A DNA stretch of 64,000 nucleotides from MWDV01 sp002070715. GTDB lineage: Bacteria > Verrucomicrobiota > Verrucomicrobiia > Limisphaerales > MWDV01. A program made the translations under genes and the position numbers. How positions within the stretch are numbered: position 1 is the stretch's first letter; each line of letters starts with the position of its first letter. Below are positions 43,785-53,192 of this stretch, one piece after another. A model generated the notes under the pieces. It had not been told where the DNA came from. It was given only the letters and a program-made list of their open reading frames with translations, and searched no databases. Where the stretch lies: assembly GCA_035411585.1 (NCBI GenBank), contig DAONTI010000012.1, forward strand, positions 1 through 64,000, in the 5' to 3' direction.

Positions 43785-46385
43785 TTATGCCGGATCGGCT
43801 ACGGGCGGTTTGATTAACGCGACCACCAACCGGTCCGGTCGCAAATACTTCGCCGCCGCCGCCTGGACCTCCGCTTGAGTGACCGCCTCGAGGCGCGCAT
43901 CTTCCGCGTCGAAATTGGCGTAGCCCAAACCGTAGAGTTCATCGAGCGCGGTCTGCATGGCCAACCCGCCTAAATCCTGGCGGGCAATCTTTTTTTGTCC
44001 CAGGAGTTTGGCCTTGGCGCGCTGCAACTCGGCAGCGGTCACCCCCTCAGTGCGCAGTAATTCCGCCTCGGCCAGCAATTCCGCCTCCACCCGCGCGGCG
44101 TGACGGGGTTCCGTGCCCGCATAAAAATAGAAGCACCCGGGCGCCAACCCCATGAAGTTTTGCGCTCCGACGTAATAGGCCAGCCCCAGTTTTTCGCGAA
44201 TGCGCAAAAACAGCCGGGACCCCAGATCGCTGCACGTCGCCTGCAGCAACTCGAGCGCATAACGATCCTCATGCCGCAACGTCACCCCCGGCCAGCCCAT
44301 GACGAGCACGGCTTGTTTCTTATCCCGGGTTTCGGTCACGCGCCGCAGGGAGTCCGGAGGGGACCACAGGTTGTCCGGCAACGCGGGGAGCGTCGTCCCA
44401 CGCCGCCAGTCCCCAAAGGCTTTCCTCACGGCGGTGCGCACTTGACGCGCCGATATGTCGCCGAAGATGGCGAGCACACAATTGTTGGGCACCGCCAGCC
44501 GGCGATGGAAATCCTGCAAATCCGCGCGCCGGATGGCCGCCAAGCTGGTCTCCGAGCCGAGCAAATCCAATCCGTAACCCGCGCGACCAAACAACGCGCG
44601 GCGCATGGCTTTGCTGGCGCTGCGCAGCAGCTCGTCCTTTTGCGCGCGAAGCTGGGCGACTTGCACTTCGCGTTCCCGGCGCAACTCCGCCACAGGAAAG
44701 GTTGGGTGCAACAACACGTCGCGGAGCAGATCCAGTCCCGTGGCAAAATCCTCGCGGAGAACCTCGGCGTTTACGCCAAAACTGTTGTGCCCGCCATACC
44801 CGTCCAAGCTGCCGCCGACGGATTCAATTTGGCGGGCAATCTGTTCCGCGGAACGACGGCGGGTGCCTTTGGGAAACAAACGGCCCAAGAGTTGCGTAAT
44901 ACCGTTGTTGGCTGCGGTTTCGGCCAGCACGCCGCCTTGGAATACCGCGCGCAGTTCGACGAAAGGTAACCGATGATCCTCCTTGATCAGCAGCCGCAAT
45001 CCATTCGGCAGCTCCACCTTTTGGATCGGATGCTGGGTGGTGACTTCCGCGCGATGCGCGGTTTTCGGCGAACCGCCATTGGGCAGCAACGCATACAAGG
45101 TGCGGTTCTCCGCCGTCAGATACTCGCGGGCCACGCGCTGCAGATGGGCGGGCGTGACGTGTTTGACCGCCGCCAGGTAGCGCTCGGCGAAATTCAAATC
45201 ATTCGCGGCCAGCCAGCTTCCGCCCAGGTTTTGCGCCTGGCCCGCCATGGTTTTGCGCGTGGCCAGGGTGGCGGCGACAAACTGTTTGACCGCCTTGGCC
45301 AGTTCGGCGGCGGGCACGGCGGTCCGTTTCATCCGCTCCACTTCCGCCAGCAACGCGCCGCAGGCCGGAGTGAATTTGTCCGCATCCACCACGGCGCTCA
45401 GCCCCAACAACCCGGGATTGCCGGGACTGTAAGTCCAGGCGTCCACGGAATGCACCAGTCCCCGGGTTTCGCGGACGCGTTGAAACAAACGCGAACTGCG
45501 CCCGCCGCCCAACACCACGGCCAGGACGTCCAAGGCCGGGACGTCGGGATGGCGCAACTCGGGAATGTGCCAGGCAAAATGCAGGTGCCCCAATTCCACC
45601 GGGGCTTCCTCCACGATTTCCCGGGCCGCCGTCTGCCGGGGTTCCGCCGGCAACACCACGGGCGGCAGCGCGCGGGCTTTGGTACGGGCGTAAGCCTCCC
45701 GGATCTGGGCAATCACCTCGCTCGCGCGCACGTCGCCGGCAACGACAAAGAACACATTGTTCGGCGCGTATTTTTCGTGATAGTAACTCACGATGTCGTC
45801 GCGCTTCAGTTCGTTGAAAATATCCGGATACCCGATGACCGTGTAACGATATGGGCTGCGGGTGTAGGCGGTTTCAAACAACCGGCGGCCGGCGCGCTGG
45901 TGCGGATCGTCCTGGCCCATGTCCATTTCCCGCCGGATGACCTCCTGTTCCTTGACCAGTTCATCCGCGGGAAGCGTGGCGTGTTGCATGATGTCGCAGA
46001 GGATGTCCACAGCCACCCGCGCGCCGGTGTTCGGCACGTCAATGTAATAGACGGTGCGGTCAAAGGAGGTGTAGGCGTTCATGTGCCCGCCAGCGGCCTG
46101 GACCTCCTCGTCAATCTGTTGTCCCGACCGCGTGGCAGTGCCTTTGAACAACATGTGCTCCAGCACATGCGATAAACCGGCCCCCAGCCAGCGGCCTTCA
46201 TGGATGCTGCCCGCCATGCACCAGGCCTGGGCCGAAACCACCGGCGCGCTCGCGTCCTCGCGGACAATGATGGTCAGCCCGTTGTCGAGCGTCACCAGCG
46301 TGGTGCCGGCGGGAATGGCGACCAGCGGCGCGGAACGCGTCCGGCCGCCGTTACGGGACTTGCGAGGACGGGAAGGTTTGGCCAC
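43785..46385 (-). CDS. M16 family (pitrilysin-like) zinc metallopeptidase, two-repeat form
   Basis: The 866-residue protein starts with GTG (VAKPSRPRKSRN...). It consists of two homologous halves. The first has the inverted zinc motif SHVLEHMLFKGT (HxxEH) and the downstream Glu in EVIRREMDMGQDD, so it is the active half. The second begins near residue 430 (IQKVELPNGLRLLIKEDHRL) and lacks HxxEH. This is the fused arrangement of plant PreP-like and bacterial pitrilysins, where two peptidase pairs form a clamshell. No export signal is evident, since the N-terminus is Arg/Lys-rich. It probably degrades peptides. The gene lies 11 bp after the Minf_1886-like gene in a three-gene run. Confidence 0.9.
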   Translation of the reverse strand: MAKPSRPRKSRNGGRTRSAPLVAIPAGTTLVTLDNGLTIIVREDASAPVVSAQAWCMAGSIHEGRWLGAGLSHVLEHMLFKGTATRSGQQIDEEVQAAGGHMNAYTSFDRTVYYIDVPNTGARVAVDILCDIMQHATLPADELVKEQEVIRREMDMGQDDPHQRAGRRLFETAYTRSPYRYTVIGYPDIFNELKRDDIVSYYHEKYAPNNVFFVVAGDVRASEVIAQIREAYARTKARALPPVVLPAEPRQTAAREIVEEAPVELGHLHFAWHIPELRHPDVPALDVLAVVLGGGRSSRLFQRVRETRGLVHSVDAWTYSPGNPGLLGLSAVVDADKFTPACGALLAEVERMKRTAVPAAELAKAVKQFVAATLATRKTMAGQAQNLGGSWLAANDLNFAERYLAAVKHVTPAHLQRVAREYLTAENRTLYALLPNGGSPKTAHRAEVTTQHPIQKVELPNGLRLLIKEDHRLPFVELRAVFQGGVLAETAANNGITQLLGRLFPKGTRRRSAEQIARQIESVGGSLDGYGGHNSFGVNAEVLREDFATGLDLLRDVLLHPTFPVAELRREREVQVAQLRAQKDELLRSASKAMRRALFGRAGYGLDLLGSETSLAAIRRADLQDFHRRLAVPNNCVLAIFGDISARQVRTAVRKAFGDWRRGTTLPALPDNLWSPPDSLRRVTETRDKKQAVLVMGWPGVTLRHEDRYALELLQATCSDLGSRLFLRIREKLGLAYYVGAQNFMGLAPGCFYFYAGTEPRHAARVEAELLAEAELLRTEGVTAAELQRAKAKLLGQKKIARQDLGGLAMQTALDELYGLGYANFDAEDARLEAVTQAEVQAAAAKYLRPDRLVVALIKPPVADPA

Positions 46386-46396
46386 GGACGGAGGTG

Positions 46397-46825
46397 TCAG
46401 GAACGGGGCGTGCGCGATCCAGACGGCGAACCCGCCCGTCGGCTGGGCGGCAGAAAGGGCGACCGAAACGCCTCGTTGAAATCATAACCGCCCTCGAAAT
46501 CGGCCCGGCTGTCTTGCTCGGTTTTCACCAACTGCCCGGCCTCCACCAGATTAAAGACAATTTCCCCGAAATCCCGGCAGGTCCGGATGTTCCATTCCTC
46601 AAACACCGCCAGGGTCATTGGTCCAAACTGCTTCATCGCGTAACCGCGAATGCCGTTGAGCAGTTCCTGGCCGGTGATGTGCCGCGCTTGATTGCGATTG
46701 GCCTTGGCCACACCCTTTTGCGTGTATTCCAAGGCCTCGCGCACAAAATCATACGCATCGTACGGATAGCGCGGGTCGCGCTCCAGGATGCCATTCAATG
46801 TCTCTTCAAACGATACTTCGTGCAT
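46397..46825 (-). CDS. Minf_1886 family conserved protein
   Basis: The 142-residue protein starts MHEVSFEETLNGILERDPRY followed by PYDAYDFVREALEYTQK. The core ITGQELLNGIRGYAMKQFGP ... VFEEWNIRTCRDFGEIVFNL is the hallmark of a protein family found in Verrucomicrobia and Planctomycetes (TIGR04138, from memory). Its function is unknown. The tail from about residue 120 is Pro/Ser/Arg-rich. It starts one base after the upstream small gene's stop (TGAAATG) and ends 11 bp before the M16 peptidase gene, so all three are probably one operon. It is one of the better taxonomic pointers in the window. Confidence 0.82.
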   Translation of the reverse strand: MHEVSFEETLNGILERDPRYPYDAYDFVREALEYTQKGVAKANRNQARHITGQELLNGIRGYAMKQFGPMTLAVFEEWNIRTCRDFGEIVFNLVEAGQLVKTEQDSRADFEGGYDFNEAFRSPFLPPSRRAGSPSGSRTPRS

Positions 46826-46826
46826 T

Positions 46827-46958
46827 TCACTCTTCCACTTGTGCCCCCACCACCGGAGGCGACTGTGCCAGGCGCCAGGTTTTCACCGCCCAACCGACGA
46901 GCAGCAATCCAATGATCGCACACAGCACCAGTTGCTCCTGTTTGGTCAGGTGCCTCAT
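46827..46958 (-). CDS. 43-residue single-pass membrane protein
   Basis: ATG 46958 opens MRHLTKQEQLVLCAIIGLLL and continues VGWAVKTWRLAQSPPVVGAQ. This gives a short basic head, one transmembrane helix of about 17 residues and a short polar tail. TGAAATG couples its end to the Minf_1886-like gene. The start resembles those of small helix-hairpin-helix or membrane proteins of the same phylum. No function is assigned. Confidence 0.6.
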   Translation of the reverse strand: MRHLTKQEQLVLCAIIGLLLVGWAVKTWRLAQSPPVVGAQVEE

Positions 46959-47179
46959 GCGGGAGAATGTAATGGAACTAAGTGGCCACCGCAACGCCGT
47001 GAAATCAGGGAAAATCCACGCAACACCTGTCCCGGTCCCCGCCAGAAAAGCCGCCGGGAAACCAAATCCTTGACAGGCGCACCTCCGCCTCGTTCCCTCC
47101 TCTCTGACATGGCAAGTCTGCAAACCCAGACGCCCGCGGCACAACCATCTGCACGGCGACGATCGAAATTCAAGCATCC

Positions 47180-49963
47180 ATGAAACGATTCATTCCCAAG
47201 TTCATCTTCGGCGGGATTGTTGGCGTAATACTGGCCACCGCCACCCATGCGGATCCGTCTTCGGCCACTGCGGTTACGTTTGACCTCGGCACGGCCAGGC
47301 TGGAAATCTCCGCCACGAGCCCAACCGCCACCTTGCAATTCGCCGATGGCTCGCGCTGGTCGGGGGCCGGGCAATCGGCGTTTGAGCTGGAAATGAGCGG
47401 CGCGTTGCATCGGGCGGAATCCGTCTCGCGGTCCGGTGACCGCTTGTCCGTGCAGTTTGGTGCGGTGGGTAGCGCAGAATTTCAAGTCACCCCGAACACT
47501 GGGTTCGCTGTGATTCGTTTGACGCGATTGACCACCACGCAGCCGGTCACCCGATTCGGTTTGTTCGAGTTGGGCGCACCCCGCGCCGGACGATTGTTCG
47601 GCACCCTCAATGGGGTGGCGCAGGACGGGAACTTTGCGGCGTTGATGGCCGCCAAACCAAACGTCCACGCGTTCAACCGGCAGGCGGGCGGCACGCGCGT
47701 GGATCGCGCGGGTTGCCATCACGATTTTGTGCCCGTGACGGAAGCGCGGGTGGGCCGTTTCGCGGCGCAATTCATCGCCACCTGCAACGAACAAGCCAAC
47801 GGTTGGAGCATGCGCGGACGCCAGCTCGCCGCGCCGTTGGATCTCACGGGCTGTCGCGCCTTGCGCGCCTGGGTGCATGGAGATGGTCGCGGTGAAGCGC
47901 TGAAGATTCAGCTCTACGATGGCGCCGGCGGTTACCGGGATAACTACGTGCCCATTGATTTCCACGGTTGGCGGCAAGTCACGCTCACCAACTGCCCGAT
48001 CAATTCCCTGCGTTACGATCACGTCACCACGCTAAACTTTTACTACAATGGCCTGCCCGCCAGCACGACGGTCACCTGTCTCGTGGATCACGTCGAAGCG
48101 GTGGTGGAACGCGACGGCGCGACGCGCACGGTTTTGTTGGAAGATTTCGAAGACTCCGCCTCGCCTTTGTGGTCTTCGGACACGGTCAATCTTTGCGTTC
48201 AAACCGAGCGCGCTCACGGCATCGAACCGGCGGCGTTTGGGGTGCTGGCCGGTCGCGAAACGGATTTTCTGGAAACCACCCGGCGATTTGAAGTGGCCGC
48301 CGGCTTGCCGAGTCCGCAATTGGGCGGCGTTTGGAACAAACAATCGTCCTGGACCAAACAGTCGTATCTTTTTCTCACCGACTTCCGGGAAACGCAATTT
48401 GACGAAGCGCTTGCCTTGGCGCGGCGCGGCGGGTTCAGCACGATTTTGTTCGGACAGGAATCCTGGAGTCACGGCACGGGACATTACGAAGTGAATCGCG
48501 ACCGCTTTCCGGACGGCCTGGCCGGACTCCAGCGGACGTTGCAACGGTTCAAAGACGCGGGCTTTCGCGTGGGATTGCATTTCCTGGCCGCGTCCATTTA
48601 TCCGCCGGATCCCTACCTCACGCCGGTGCCCGATCCGCGACTGGTGAAAGGCGCGAGCGCAACGCTGGCCGCCGACGTGGACGCCACCAGCAAATTCCTG
48701 CCGCTCACGACACCGCCGACGAATTTCCCCGCTGAGGACGGCGGTTACATGGGGCAAGGCACGGTGCTGCAGATCGGCGATGAATTGATCACTTACAAGC
48801 AGCGCGCCTTGGAATCGCCGTTTGGGTTCGACGACTGTCAACGCGGCCACTTGGGGACAAAAGCCGTCGCGCATCGGCAGGACGAACCAGTGCGGCATCT
48901 GGTGCGCGCCTACGGTTATCACATGTTCGACATGGACACGACATTGCTGGAAGAGGTGGCCAAAAACTTTGCCCACGTGGCGAACACCTGCGGCATTGAC
49001 ATGATTTACTTCGACGGTTCGGAGCAATTGCAGGGCGAACACTGGTATTACAATGCGCGCCTGCATCAGGCTTTTTACGACCAGCTCGCGAACAAGAACA
49101 CGCTGCTGCAGGCCAGCAGCTTCAGCCATTACTCCTGGCACTTGCTGGCGCGCAGCGCTTCGGCCGACGGTCACGGCGACCTGAAAGGCTATCTGGATCA
49201 GCGCTCGGGTTGGTTCGATTCCCTGGCGCGCGACGGCATGCCGCTGGACATTGGCTGGTATTACGGTTACGACCCGACCTGCACGCCGGACATGTTTGAA
49301 TACGTGCTGGCGGCGACGCTCGGTTATGATTCCTCCATGTCCTTTCAGGTGTCGTGCCGGGCGGCGGCGGCGCATCCGTTCACGGGTGAAATTTTAGACC
49401 TCATTGCGCGTTACGAAAACTTGCGCCGCTCGGGGCGCATGCCGGAAAAGATCAAGGCACAGTTGCGAATTGATCCGGCACTGACCGCCATCAAACCCGG
49501 CGACCCGGATTCGCCGCTGCTCGCGAAACGCCGCGAGTACCGGCTGCTCGAACAATCCGGACGCCAACACCTGCAACCGGTCGTTTACGGTGCATGGCAG
49601 GAAATTCCGGCGGGCGCAACCAATGCCGTCTGGCCGGTGCGCGTGCCGGACGGATTTACCCGGGTGGGAGTGCAACTGCACGCGCAGCAAGGCGCGGAAA
49701 TCACGAACCCTGTCATCACGCTGGGGGAACAACGCTGGACTTGGTCCGGCACTTTGACCAACGGCCAGTTTCTGTTCTTCTGGCCGGGCGAACCAACGAC
49801 GCGCCATCGCGCCGGACTGCAACCGCCCGAACGCGGTCCGCTCGCGCCGACCGTGACATTATCGCCCGGCGAGTACGAAGCCGCGTTCATGATCCGCAAC
49901 CCGCGCGAAACTCCGTGCCGGGTGCGATTCACCTTCCAGGGCGGCGAGCGTGTGGAGCTGTGA
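47180..49963 (+). CDS. exported glycoside hydrolase-like protein
   Basis: The 927-residue product has a signal peptide (MKRFIPKFIFGGIVGVILAT...THA) and an N-terminal beta-sandwich (residues 30-170). A carbohydrate-binding-like jelly roll (about 190-330: LTGCRALRAWVHGDGRGEAL, DFHGWRQVTLTN) follows. Then comes a TIM-barrel-like region with SYLFLTDFRETQFDEALALA, DAGFRVGLHFLAASIY, CGIDMIYFDGSEQLQGEHWY and GYDSSMSFQVSC. DMIYFDGSE has the form of an acidic catalytic or substrate strand. A C-terminal beta domain begins near residue 800. It resembles clan GH-D-like or unassigned glycosidases acting on polysaccharide outside the cell. Family and substrate are not recognised. Confidence 0.7.
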   Translation: MKRFIPKFIFGGIVGVILATATHADPSSATAVTFDLGTARLEISATSPTATLQFADGSRWSGAGQSAFELEMSGALHRAESVSRSGDRLSVQFGAVGSAEFQVTPNTGFAVIRLTRLTTTQPVTRFGLFELGAPRAGRLFGTLNGVAQDGNFAALMAAKPNVHAFNRQAGGTRVDRAGCHHDFVPVTEARVGRFAAQFIATCNEQANGWSMRGRQLAAPLDLTGCRALRAWVHGDGRGEALKIQLYDGAGGYRDNYVPIDFHGWRQVTLTNCPINSLRYDHVTTLNFYYNGLPASTTVTCLVDHVEAVVERDGATRTVLLEDFEDSASPLWSSDTVNLCVQTERAHGIEPAAFGVLAGRETDFLETTRRFEVAAGLPSPQLGGVWNKQSSWTKQSYLFLTDFRETQFDEALALARRGGFSTILFGQESWSHGTGHYEVNRDRFPDGLAGLQRTLQRFKDAGFRVGLHFLAASIYPPDPYLTPVPDPRLVKGASATLAADVDATSKFLPLTTPPTNFPAEDGGYMGQGTVLQIGDELITYKQRALESPFGFDDCQRGHLGTKAVAHRQDEPVRHLVRAYGYHMFDMDTTLLEEVAKNFAHVANTCGIDMIYFDGSEQLQGEHWYYNARLHQAFYDQLANKNTLLQASSFSHYSWHLLARSASADGHGDLKGYLDQRSGWFDSLARDGMPLDIGWYYGYDPTCTPDMFEYVLAATLGYDSSMSFQVSCRAAAAHPFTGEILDLIARYENLRRSGRMPEKIKAQLRIDPALTAIKPGDPDSPLLAKRREYRLLEQSGRQHLQPVVYGAWQEIPAGATNAVWPVRVPDGFTRVGVQLHAQQGAEITNPVITLGEQRWTWSGTLTNGQFLFFWPGEPTTRHRAGLQPPERGPLAPTVTLSPGEYEAAFMIRNPRETPCRVRFTFQGGERVEL

Positions 49964-50027
49964 GCAACTCCCCTTCCCCGCGCCGACGGCGGGTGAGAGT
50001 CGCTCCCGTTTGATCCGCGACACCCGA

Positions 50028-52937
50028 TCAGGCTACGGCGAGATTCACCAGTTTCTTCGGGACGACGATGACTTTCTTGATCGTCTTGCCCGCGATGAAG
50101 GTCTGGACTTTTGCGGAAGCCTTGGCGGCGGCTTCCAGCGTCGCATTATCCGCGTCCGCCGGCACCTGAATGACATCGCGCAACTTGCCGTTCACCTGCA
50201 CTGGAATCGTCAGCATGGCCTCGACCAACAATGCGGGATCGAATTCGGGCCAGGGCGCGTAAGCGAGCGAGGGCGCGTCCTGCTTGAACGCGGCATGGAG
50301 CCGCGCCCAGAGTTCCTCGGCCAGATGCGGGGCGAAGGGGGCGAGCAACTGCAGAAACGTCCGCATAACCGCCAACGGCTTTGCCGGCCAAGTGTTGGCT
50401 TCGTTGACCAAAACCATCATCGCCGAGATGGCGGTGTTGAAGCGCATGCCGTCCAGGTCTTCGGTGACTTTCTTGATGCAGGTGTGGAGCGCCTTGAGTT
50501 GTGCAGGGGTTGCGGCCATGTCGGTGATCGCGCCGTTGAGCCGAATCAAATCAAGCAGTGCCTGGCGTTGCGCCGCGTCCCCGGTCGCCGCAGCGTTGAG
50601 GGTCTCGGCTTGTTCAAACGCTGTTTCGGACTTTTCATCCACAAACAAGCGCCACACGCGGCCAAGAAAACGATACACGCCCTCGACGCCTTTGGTGCTC
50701 CACGGTTTGGCGTCTTGCAGCGGGCCCATGAACATTTCATAAAGCCGGAACGCATCCGCGCCAAACTCGCTCAAGATGTCGTCGGGATTCACCACGTTCC
50801 CGCGGGATTTGGACATTTTCTGGCCGTCCTCGCCGAGGATGAGTCCCTGATTGACGAGCTTGAAGAACGGCTCGGGCGTGGAGACGTGGCCGAGATCAAA
50901 CAAAACCTTGTGCCAGAACCGGGCGTAGAGCAGGTGCAACACGGCGTGTTCCGTGCCGCCGACATATAAATCCACTCCGGGCGTTGCCGCGGATGTGAGT
51001 CCACTCTGACTTCCTTTTGAATCGAGCGAACTCCCGTGCGCTGTTACAGGATCAGAACCCATCCAATAGCGTTCGGCTTCTTTGCTGACGAACGAGGCCG
51101 CGTTTTTCGCGTCGAGATAGCGGAGATAATACCAGCACGAACCGGCCCATTGCGGCATGGTGTTCAACTCGCGCATTGCGCCGTCGGGCTGGTGCACCCA
51201 ATCCTGGGCGCGGGCCAGCGGCGGCTGGCCGTCGGGCGTGGGTTTGTAATCGTCAAGCGGCGGCGGCAGCACGGGCAACGCACTTTCTGGTAACGCTTCA
51301 TGATACAAATTTCCGGCCGCATCCTTCTTCCAAATGATCGGGAACGGTTCACCCCAGTAACGCTGGCGGCTGAACAACCAGTCGCGCAATTTGTAGTTGA
51401 TGGTGCGCTTGCCGAGACCCTTGGCTTCGAGCCAGTCGGTGATTTTCTGCTTCGCCTCGGGCGTGGGCAGGCCGGTGATGGAAACCTCCGGCCCGGTTGA
51501 GTTCACCGATGTGCCGTCGTCCACGAAACCGCGCCAATCCGTTTGCGGATCGGGCGGTTGCACAACCTGCACGATCGGCAGATTGAACTTGGTCGCGAAC
51601 TCAAAGTCGCGGGTGTCGTGCGCCGGCACCGCCATGATGGCGCCGGTGCCGTAACTGGCGAGCACGTAGTCGGCGATCCAGATGGGAATCTGCGCGCCGT
51701 TGACGGGATTCAGGGCGTAAGCGCCGGTGAACACGCCGGTTTTTTCTTTCGCCAGTTCCGTGCGTTCGAGGTCCGATTTTTTGGCGACTTCGGCTTGGTA
51801 CGCTTGAATCGCCGCGCGTTGCGCCGGGGTGGTGATTTGATCCACCAGTTTGTGTTCCGGCGCCAGCACCATGTAGGTCGCGCCGAACAAGGTGTCGGGC
51901 CGCGTGGTGAACACGCGGATCATTGATTTCGCGTTCGGCCCGCCATGCCAGGCAATCGCAAAATCCACCTCCGCCCCTTCGCTGCGCCCAATCCAGTTCC
52001 GCTGCATTTCCTTGAGCGAATCGCTCCAGTCAATCGTATCGAGGTCCTGGAGCAGACGCCCCGCATAGGCGGTGATGCGCAGCATCCATTGCCGCATCGG
52101 CTTGCGGACGACGGGATGGCCGCCAACTTCGCTCTTGCCATCCACGACTTCTTCATTCGCCAGCACCGTGCCGAGCGCTTCGCACCACCAAACGGGCTGC
52201 TCGCTGACGTAGGCGAGGCGATGATCATCCACCAATTTGCGGCGAGCCTGCGCTTTGATTTCCGGGGTTTTCTGGCCCGCCGCGTTGTGAAAGTTGAGGC
52301 TCAGGCGTTGCAGAAAAGTTCGCCCCTGCCAATCCGCCCGCTCTTTGGCGTCCTCGGAAAGCGCCTCCATCAATTCAGAAATGGGGCGGGCTTGGTTCAA
52401 ATCTGTGTCGAAAAAACTGTTGTAAAGCTGCAAGAAAATCCACTGCGTCCACTTAAAATAATCGGGGTCGGTGGTGTTCACCTCGCGCGACCAATCGTAG
52501 CTGAAGCCAAGGCTCTTAATCTGGCGCGTGAACGTGGCGATGTTTTGCTCCGTGGTGACGCGCGGATGCTGGCCGGTCTTGACCGCGTATTGTTCGGCGG
52601 GCAGACCAAAGGCGTCCCAGCCCATCGGATGCAAGACGTGCCGACCGCGGGCGCGCTGGTAACGGGCGAGGATATCCGTGGCGGTGTAACCCTCCGGATG
52701 CCCGACGTGCAACCCGGCCCCGGAGGGATAAGGAAACATGTCGAGGATGTAAAACTTGGACGGCAGGGAATGCGCCTCGGTCCGGCGGCCCGCCAAGCCA
52801 TGGCGGAGGCCAAACGGATGATCCGCCGGCACGACTTCGCCGGGATTGAACGCGCGAAAAGTCTGACGCTCCTCCCAAACACGTTGCCATTTGGGTTCGA
52901 TCAGGTGAAACGGATATTGCCTGCGGCTGCTTGCCAT
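50028..52937 (-). CDS. leuS: leucyl-tRNA synthetase
   Basis: ATG 52937 gives 969 residues; the in-frame start 13 codons earlier lacks homology. The class I motifs are FPYPSGAGLHVGHPEGYTAT (HIGH-type) and DGQKMSKSRGNVVNPDD (KMSKS). In the editing domain, TTRPDTLFGATYMVLAPEH and SYGTGAIMAVPAHDTRDFEF are intact, so mischarged tRNA is hydrolysed. Also conserved are WFSRQRYWGEPFPIIW-like and DLYVGGTEHAVLHLLYARFW. An extra 28-residue segment (84 bp at 50976-51059) interrupts the conserved WMP-VDLYVGG region. The gene is divergent from the PBP4-like gene. Confidence 0.96.
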   Translation of the reverse strand: MASSRRQYPFHLIEPKWQRVWEERQTFRAFNPGEVVPADHPFGLRHGLAGRRTEAHSLPSKFYILDMFPYPSGAGLHVGHPEGYTATDILARYQRARGRHVLHPMGWDAFGLPAEQYAVKTGQHPRVTTEQNIATFTRQIKSLGFSYDWSREVNTTDPDYFKWTQWIFLQLYNSFFDTDLNQARPISELMEALSEDAKERADWQGRTFLQRLSLNFHNAAGQKTPEIKAQARRKLVDDHRLAYVSEQPVWWCEALGTVLANEEVVDGKSEVGGHPVVRKPMRQWMLRITAYAGRLLQDLDTIDWSDSLKEMQRNWIGRSEGAEVDFAIAWHGGPNAKSMIRVFTTRPDTLFGATYMVLAPEHKLVDQITTPAQRAAIQAYQAEVAKKSDLERTELAKEKTGVFTGAYALNPVNGAQIPIWIADYVLASYGTGAIMAVPAHDTRDFEFATKFNLPIVQVVQPPDPQTDWRGFVDDGTSVNSTGPEVSITGLPTPEAKQKITDWLEAKGLGKRTINYKLRDWLFSRQRYWGEPFPIIWKKDAAGNLYHEALPESALPVLPPPLDDYKPTPDGQPPLARAQDWVHQPDGAMRELNTMPQWAGSCWYYLRYLDAKNAASFVSKEAERYWMGSDPVTAHGSSLDSKGSQSGLTSAATPGVDLYVGGTEHAVLHLLYARFWHKVLFDLGHVSTPEPFFKLVNQGLILGEDGQKMSKSRGNVVNPDDILSEFGADAFRLYEMFMGPLQDAKPWSTKGVEGVYRFLGRVWRLFVDEKSETAFEQAETLNAAATGDAAQRQALLDLIRLNGAITDMAATPAQLKALHTCIKKVTEDLDGMRFNTAISAMMVLVNEANTWPAKPLAVMRTFLQLLAPFAPHLAEELWARLHAAFKQDAPSLAYAPWPEFDPALLVEAMLTIPVQVNGKLRDVIQVPADADNATLEAAAKASAKVQTFIAGKTIKKVIVVPKKLVNLAVA
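50976..51059 (-). repeat. 84-bp in-frame insertion inside leuS
   Basis: LeuS proteins normally run from the YWM segment straight into VDLYVGG. Here 28 codons (GSDPVTAHGSSLDSKGSQSG ... ATPG), rich in Ser and Gly, are inserted between Met and Val without changing frame. The base sequence differs in style from the flanks, for example GAATCGAGCGAACTC. It looks like a small palindrome-type element that has become a protein loop. The family is inferred. Confidence 0.55.
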
Positions 52938-53131
52938 AGAGCCGCTGATATTGGGGAAAGCCCGGCGCGGGGGCAATGGCGGAATTCAACGCGTGGCCTG
53001 GCGAACGGAGTGCGCGACTTTCCTTCCTCGACCCGTTAATGCGCCGGGGAAAGCCGCCCTTCCTCCGCGGCCTGCTGAAGTGGCGGAATCATTCGGGAAG
53101 CAAAGCGGCGTGCCTTCGCCAAAAAATTGTC

Positions 53132-53160
53132 CTGACAGCACGGGGCTTTTGATCTAGGAT
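53132..53160 (+). promoter_or_regulatory. sigma-70-type promoter of the PBP4-like gene
   Basis: CTGACA (53132-53137) and TAGGAT (53155-53160) are separated by 17 bp, 33 bp upstream of the start codon at 53193. The distance and spacing are ideal, and each box matches consensus at five or four positions. Confidence 0.5.
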
Positions 53161-53192
53161 ACGATGCGGCGGAGCTTTCCCGTCAGATTGTG

